This document shows, one piece after another, positions 60,801-64,000 of a stretch of 64,000 nt of DNA. The DNA comes from Dioscorea cayenensis subsp. rotundata. Its lineage: Eukaryota > Streptophyta > Magnoliopsida > Dioscoreales > Dioscoreaceae. The position numbers and the translations under genes were made by a program. The stretch is taken from contig NC_052475.1 of assembly GCF_009730915.1 (NCBI RefSeq), positions 62,001-126,000 of the forward strand, written 5' to 3'. Numbering within the stretch: the stretch's first letter is position 1; each line of letters opens with the position of its first letter. The notes beneath the pieces were generated by a model. That model ran no database searches and was not told where the DNA came from. It saw only the letters and a list, made by a program, of their open reading frames with translations.

Positions 60801-61583
60801 TGCTGGGATGTATTCATCCTTGTCCTACGCCTTTGCTCAAGTAAAAAGAACAATGATATTTGATACACTAAAGAAAAAAAAAAACAGAGCAAATGAATGA
60901 GTTGAAGTTTCACTTATGATTATATAATTCTAACATGTTGGTATTATTATAACTTTTGGCTTTACAGGTTAGTATTGAGATGGTGTACGTAGCAGTGCAG
61001 AGTCTTATTTACACCATCCTTCTCTTCTCTATGATGAACTTTGGATGGCAAGCAGACAAGTTCTTTTGGTTCCTATATTTCATTTTCATGTGCTTTGTTT
61101 ACTTTGTGTTATTTGGCATGATGCTTATGGCAATGACTCCGAATATCGCCGTTGCGAGCATTCTCTACGCCTTCTTCAACTGCCTATGGAACTTGTTCTC
61201 CGGCTTCATCATACCGAGATCGGTAAGCACACATATTTATAGAACTGGCTTAATTTGCAGCATATAACAGTGAGCTTCATTCAGTGATCCGTTAATGCAT
61301 GTCTTTCTTACAGTTAACTCCCATATGGTGGAGATGGTACTACTGGGTTTGTCCTGTTTTTTGGACAATCTATGGCATTGTAGTTTCTCAAGTAGGTGAC
61401 AAAGAGAACTTGGTTCTGGTGCCTGGGCAGGCTAGCATCCCTGTGAAGGATTTGCTGAATCATACTCTTGGATTCCAACAGAGCTTTCTTGGTTACATGG
61501 CAGTACTGCATTTAGCATTTGTGCTCATCTTCTTCTGTGTGTTTGTGTATTGCATCAAGTTCCTCAACTATCAAAGCAGATAG
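54896..61583 (+). CDS. Full-size ABCG (PDR) transporter
   Basis: Plasma-membrane ABC exporter of the plant pleiotropic drug resistance subfamily, in reverse domain order (NBD-TMD twice). NBD1: Walker [12 protein letters not shown], signature [15 protein letters not shown], Walker [13 protein letters not shown] (usually FMDE). Then TMD1 ([18 protein letters not shown]), linker and NBD2: [53 protein letters not shown]2 ends [10 protein letters not shown]-stop. Exons: 54896-55227, 55310-55430, 56134-56222, 56319-56403, 56510-56801, 56912-57916, 57999-58159, 58303-58406, 58497-about 58670, 58752-58884, 59020-59108, about 59175-59521, 59611-59901, 59967-60050, 60144-60271, 60345-60572, 60669-60840, 60968-61222, 61314-61583. 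Two exons are one base too long: 56510-56801 (break about 56520) and 56912-57916 (T4 at 57092-57095). Exon 58497 onward has no clear donor, and the NBD2 5' exon start is uncertain. The substrate cannot be told. Confidence 0.92.
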
Positions 61584-61658
61584 ATTTGTTCTTCATTTTG
61601 ACACCCATGTGGGGACATCATTTATCATATTTTTAGACTTTATTCTATTCAAATGTTT

Positions 61659-61659
<1 letters not shown>

Positions 61660-61722
<63 letters not shown>

Positions 61723-61880
61723 AATAAAATCAATAAATTCTAATATATATATATATTCTAATTTATATATATATATATATATATATTTTAATAAAATCAA
61801 TAAATTCTAATTTATATATATATATATATTTTAATAAAATCAATAAATTCTAATTTATATATATATATATATATATAGGA
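61660..61880. repeat. (AT)n runs with an interspersed 26-bp repeat
   Basis: About 56 bp of AT dinucleotides (61662-61718), then three repeats of TTTTAATAAAATCAATAAAT-TCTAAT separated by further AT runs of differing length. This looks like amplification by slippage downstream of ABCG. Confidence 0.9.
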
Positions 61881-62029
61881 TGAAAACAACTATTCTATTC
61901 TAAGGCTTCATCATATCTTTTTTCTTCTTTTATTTATTTTTTTAAAACAAATATGGGCACAATACTTTATTCTAATTAAGTGAGTTGATGGTTTTGTAGT
62001 CCCTTGTAATCTACATCCACCTCTAGTAG

Positions 62030-62862
62030 ATTTAGGTGACATTTATTAGCGGAATAGGAATGGAATGAAAATGAAAAAGGGAAAGAGAAAGAAAATAAAG
62101 CGGTAGGAATAGAATTAGAAATAAAAACTGTGTTTAGTTTGAAGTAATGTCATTGAGAATGAAAAAAGATAAAATTTATAAATATGATAAAATTACCTTA
62201 ATACCTTTAATACAAATAAATAATTTATAGATATAAAATAATGAATAATATTCAATGATAATTTTTTTAATTTATAAAATATTTAAATATCATTGTTAAA
62301 AATAATTATTATGATTAAATATTTAAATTAAATATCTCTTTCATGATTATTATAATTATTTAATAATTTTTATTTAATTAAATATGTCTCAAGGTCAAAG
62401 TGTCATTTCACTTTAATTATAATAACTAAATACATAAATTAATTATTTTATTTGATTAGATATCTATTAAGGGCAAAAACATCATTTCACTTAAATAACT
62501 ATATTACATAATTCATATTACTTATTATTTTTTAATTATTTTAACTAAATACTTAAATTAGTCCATTTTGTTAAATATTATTTATTTTAATTATTATAAT
62601 TAGTTATTAAAATTAATAATTTTTATTTAATTAAATCTAATCAAGGGTAAAAATATCATTTCATCATGAATAATGTTCATTACTCCTCATTCCTCCCAAT
62701 TTTAGGGGTAATACAACTCCTTAACTGTAGATAATTGGATTATCTAGAGTGACCATTACCATTCTAATAGTTGGTTACCCAAACATGGAATTAGATTACT
62801 ATAGATAATTAATTCCATTCCAATAGCGCCCAATCCTTGCATCTAAACACCCCCAATTTTTT
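62030..62862. mobile_element. Possible MITE, AT-rich core with inverted sub-termini
   Basis: The left part has TTAGCGGAATAGGAATGGAATG (62046) and the right part its inverted relative CATTCCAATAGCGCCCAAT (62815), followed by CATCTAAACACCCCC. The middle is very AT-rich and repeats a CATTTCAC/ATTAT pattern. This is the style of non-autonomous plant DNA elements; exact ends and target duplication were not fixed. Confidence 0.4.
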
Positions 62863-63143
62863 TTTCCTTCATTGTTGTTTTGTCTTTGGTTTTATTTGTT
62901 GTTGTTTTTCCACTTGTTGTTTTATTGATGTCTTTCTTAAATAAATTATGGTTTATTCACTTGTGTATATATATAATTAATGTTCACTTTATGAGATAAA
63001 AAAATGTAGCTTTAAATTTAATTAATAATTAAACAAGAGATAGTACCAATTTTGCCTTTAATTATCGCAATACCTTAAAAAATAATAGCTACAGTAAGGG
63101 GAAAAAAAGCAAAAAGGTATTACAATCTAAAGCTGGTGATCTA

Positions 63144-63667
63144 TGGTATCAAACTGCAAAGCCCTGTTCAAGCAAGATTGAGTGTTGACGGTGACGGACT
63201 ATCACCAGGCAAGTAAGACTCAAGACCGAGGAAATCCTCTTGATGGCAGGAGGGACGAAGGATTGGCTAAATTGGTTGGAGGAGCGCACCGAGCACGTGG
63301 TTGGGCGCCACGATGATTTGCTAGGAAGCTTCAGCAAGGGAGCAGACCCCTCTAGACTCTTATGTGCTAGGTTAGAAGACCTAGGCCTACAGAATTTGGA
63401 GTTATGAAGTTATGGTGGAGAAGCCGAAGGGTCGAGGATGCTCAAGTAGGACAGAAGTCCTTCAGTTCATGGGAGGAACTGAAAAAGGAGCTGAAGGTCC
63501 AGTTTTTTCCTTGCGACACAAGTTGGGTTGCAAGGCTCGCCTTGTCAAAGTTGAGGCAAACCGGCACTATCTGGGAGTATGTGAAGGCATTCACATTTCT
63601 TATGCTCGACATCACCGACATGTCCAAGGAGGACAAGCTGTTATATTTCATCATTGGATTGGAATAA
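63144..63667 (+). pseudogene. Ty3/gypsy gag fragment
   Basis: The frame 63404-63667 reads WWRSRR, then SFSSWEELKKELKVQFFP, ALSKLRQTGTIWEYVKAF and MLDITDMSKEDKLLYFIIGL. This is the classical gypsy Retrotrans_gag order (W-x-x-L-K-x-x-L-x-x-Q-F-x-P, L-x-x-L-x-Q-x-G-x-V-x-x-Y, F-x-x-G-L). The frame stops right after GLE. TGGTATCAAACTG at 63144 resembles a tRNA-Met primer-binding site, but no LTR is recognised upstream. It is a truncated, inactive fragment. Confidence 0.7.
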
Positions 63668-63671
63668 GAAT

Positions 63672-63835
63672 GCAAGCGGGGCGGGGCGGGGCGGGGAATG
63701 GGATCCCTTTCCACGGGCAGGGATTCTCCGCCTCAAAATTCCCCATGGGGAGAAATTCCCCCTACTCACTCCCCCGTGGGGATCCCCGCGAGGTCGGGGA
63801 ATACTCTCGGGGACAAGGAATTCCTATTCCATCAA
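63672..63835. mobile_element. GC-rich hAT-like repeat scrap
   Basis: GCGGGGCGGGGCGGGG near 63678 followed by paired GGGATCC / GGATCCCCG and CCCCATGGGGAGAA motifs, a strongly self-complementary block next to the gypsy fragment. The composition resembles GC-rich ends of plant hAT MITEs. No boundaries could be set. Confidence 0.4.
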
Positions 63836-64000
63836 ATTGTTTTTCTTAATTACACATGTAACACATCATATATGAAATTTTTAAAAATAAACAAAATATT
63901 CCTCAAAATAAGTATTATTTAATGTATAAGAAAACAACAAACTAATGAACTAATCGATGGTATAAAGAATTGAAGATGGGGAACTGCGGAAGTTGGGATT
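63836..64000. other. AT-rich right edge of the window
   Basis: AT-rich sequence with no recognised feature; cut by the window end. Confidence 0.5.

Noticed and set aside
1-64000. Plant biosynthetic gene cluster or novel defence system
   Set aside because: Genes belong to unrelated pathways, on both strands, with no repeated enzyme families or co-oriented set that would suggest a functional cluster.
1-64000. tRNA, rRNA or other structured RNA genes
   Set aside because: None was noticed on reading; a covariance-model search was not possible, so small RNA genes could have been missed.

Overview
This window is nuclear DNA of a flowering plant. The genes are split by many short GT-AG introns, the intergenic DNA is AT-rich, and there are several classes of plant transposon. 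The conserved genes match plant-specific families: CSLA mannan synthase, RAD5A, the PXC1 receptor kinase, UDP-apiose/xylose synthase, an HRA1-like trihelix factor and a full-size ABCG/PDR transporter. A monocot seems plausible, but the sequence does not decide the species. It is a draft assembly, with one gap of 1,000 N at 52451-53450.

Layout. 52-1132 (+) holds the last four exons of a CSLA gene. 1898-8073 is a large PIF/Harbinger-like DNA transposon with TAA target duplications, three internal tandem arrays and only the 3' end of its transposase. 8272-15358 (-) is a RAD5A-type SNF2/RING helicase. 16850-18593 (-) is a truncated Ty1/copia element with a 160-bp LTR, primer-binding site, GC-rich leader and gag. 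20883-23174 (+) is a PXC1-like LRR receptor kinase, lying between two direct copies (18681-20030 and 23745-24838) of part of a small unrecognised gene whose intact copy is at 23703-26129 (-). 26995-32391 (+) is a 16-exon cytosolic pyruvate kinase. 33619-35289 (-) is a single-exon trihelix factor. 36788-39737 (-) is UDP-apiose/UDP-xylose synthase. 40346-41214 is a hAT-like MITE. 41799-47378 (-) is a gene like At3g49140 with a coding poly-Asp microsatellite. 48800-50872 (+) is a decayed copia pol with its 3' LTR. After the gap, 54896-61583 (+) is a full-size ABCG transporter. The right end is AT-rich repeats, a gypsy gag fragment and a GC-rich repeat scrap.

The genes are ordinary housekeeping, cell-wall, signalling and transport genes with no operon-like logic. 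CSLA, AXS and PXC1 all touch cell-wall or vascular biology, but nothing here shows that this is more than coincidence.

The most consistent unexpected signal is frame breaks of one or two bases in otherwise well-conserved exons, mostly in or beside short homopolymer runs. They occur in CSLA, RAD5A, PXC1 exon 2, pyruvate kinase, AXS, the At3g49140-like gene and ABCG. In several genes the exon lengths and splice phases give the size of the error exactly. Consensus error in the assembly explains most of them best; RAD5A, with about ten, could be a real pseudogene. I found no convincing new multi-gene system. The best biological leads are the Harbinger element with its arrays, the small conserved 99-residue protein and its partial duplication around PXC1, and the pure GAT coding repeat.
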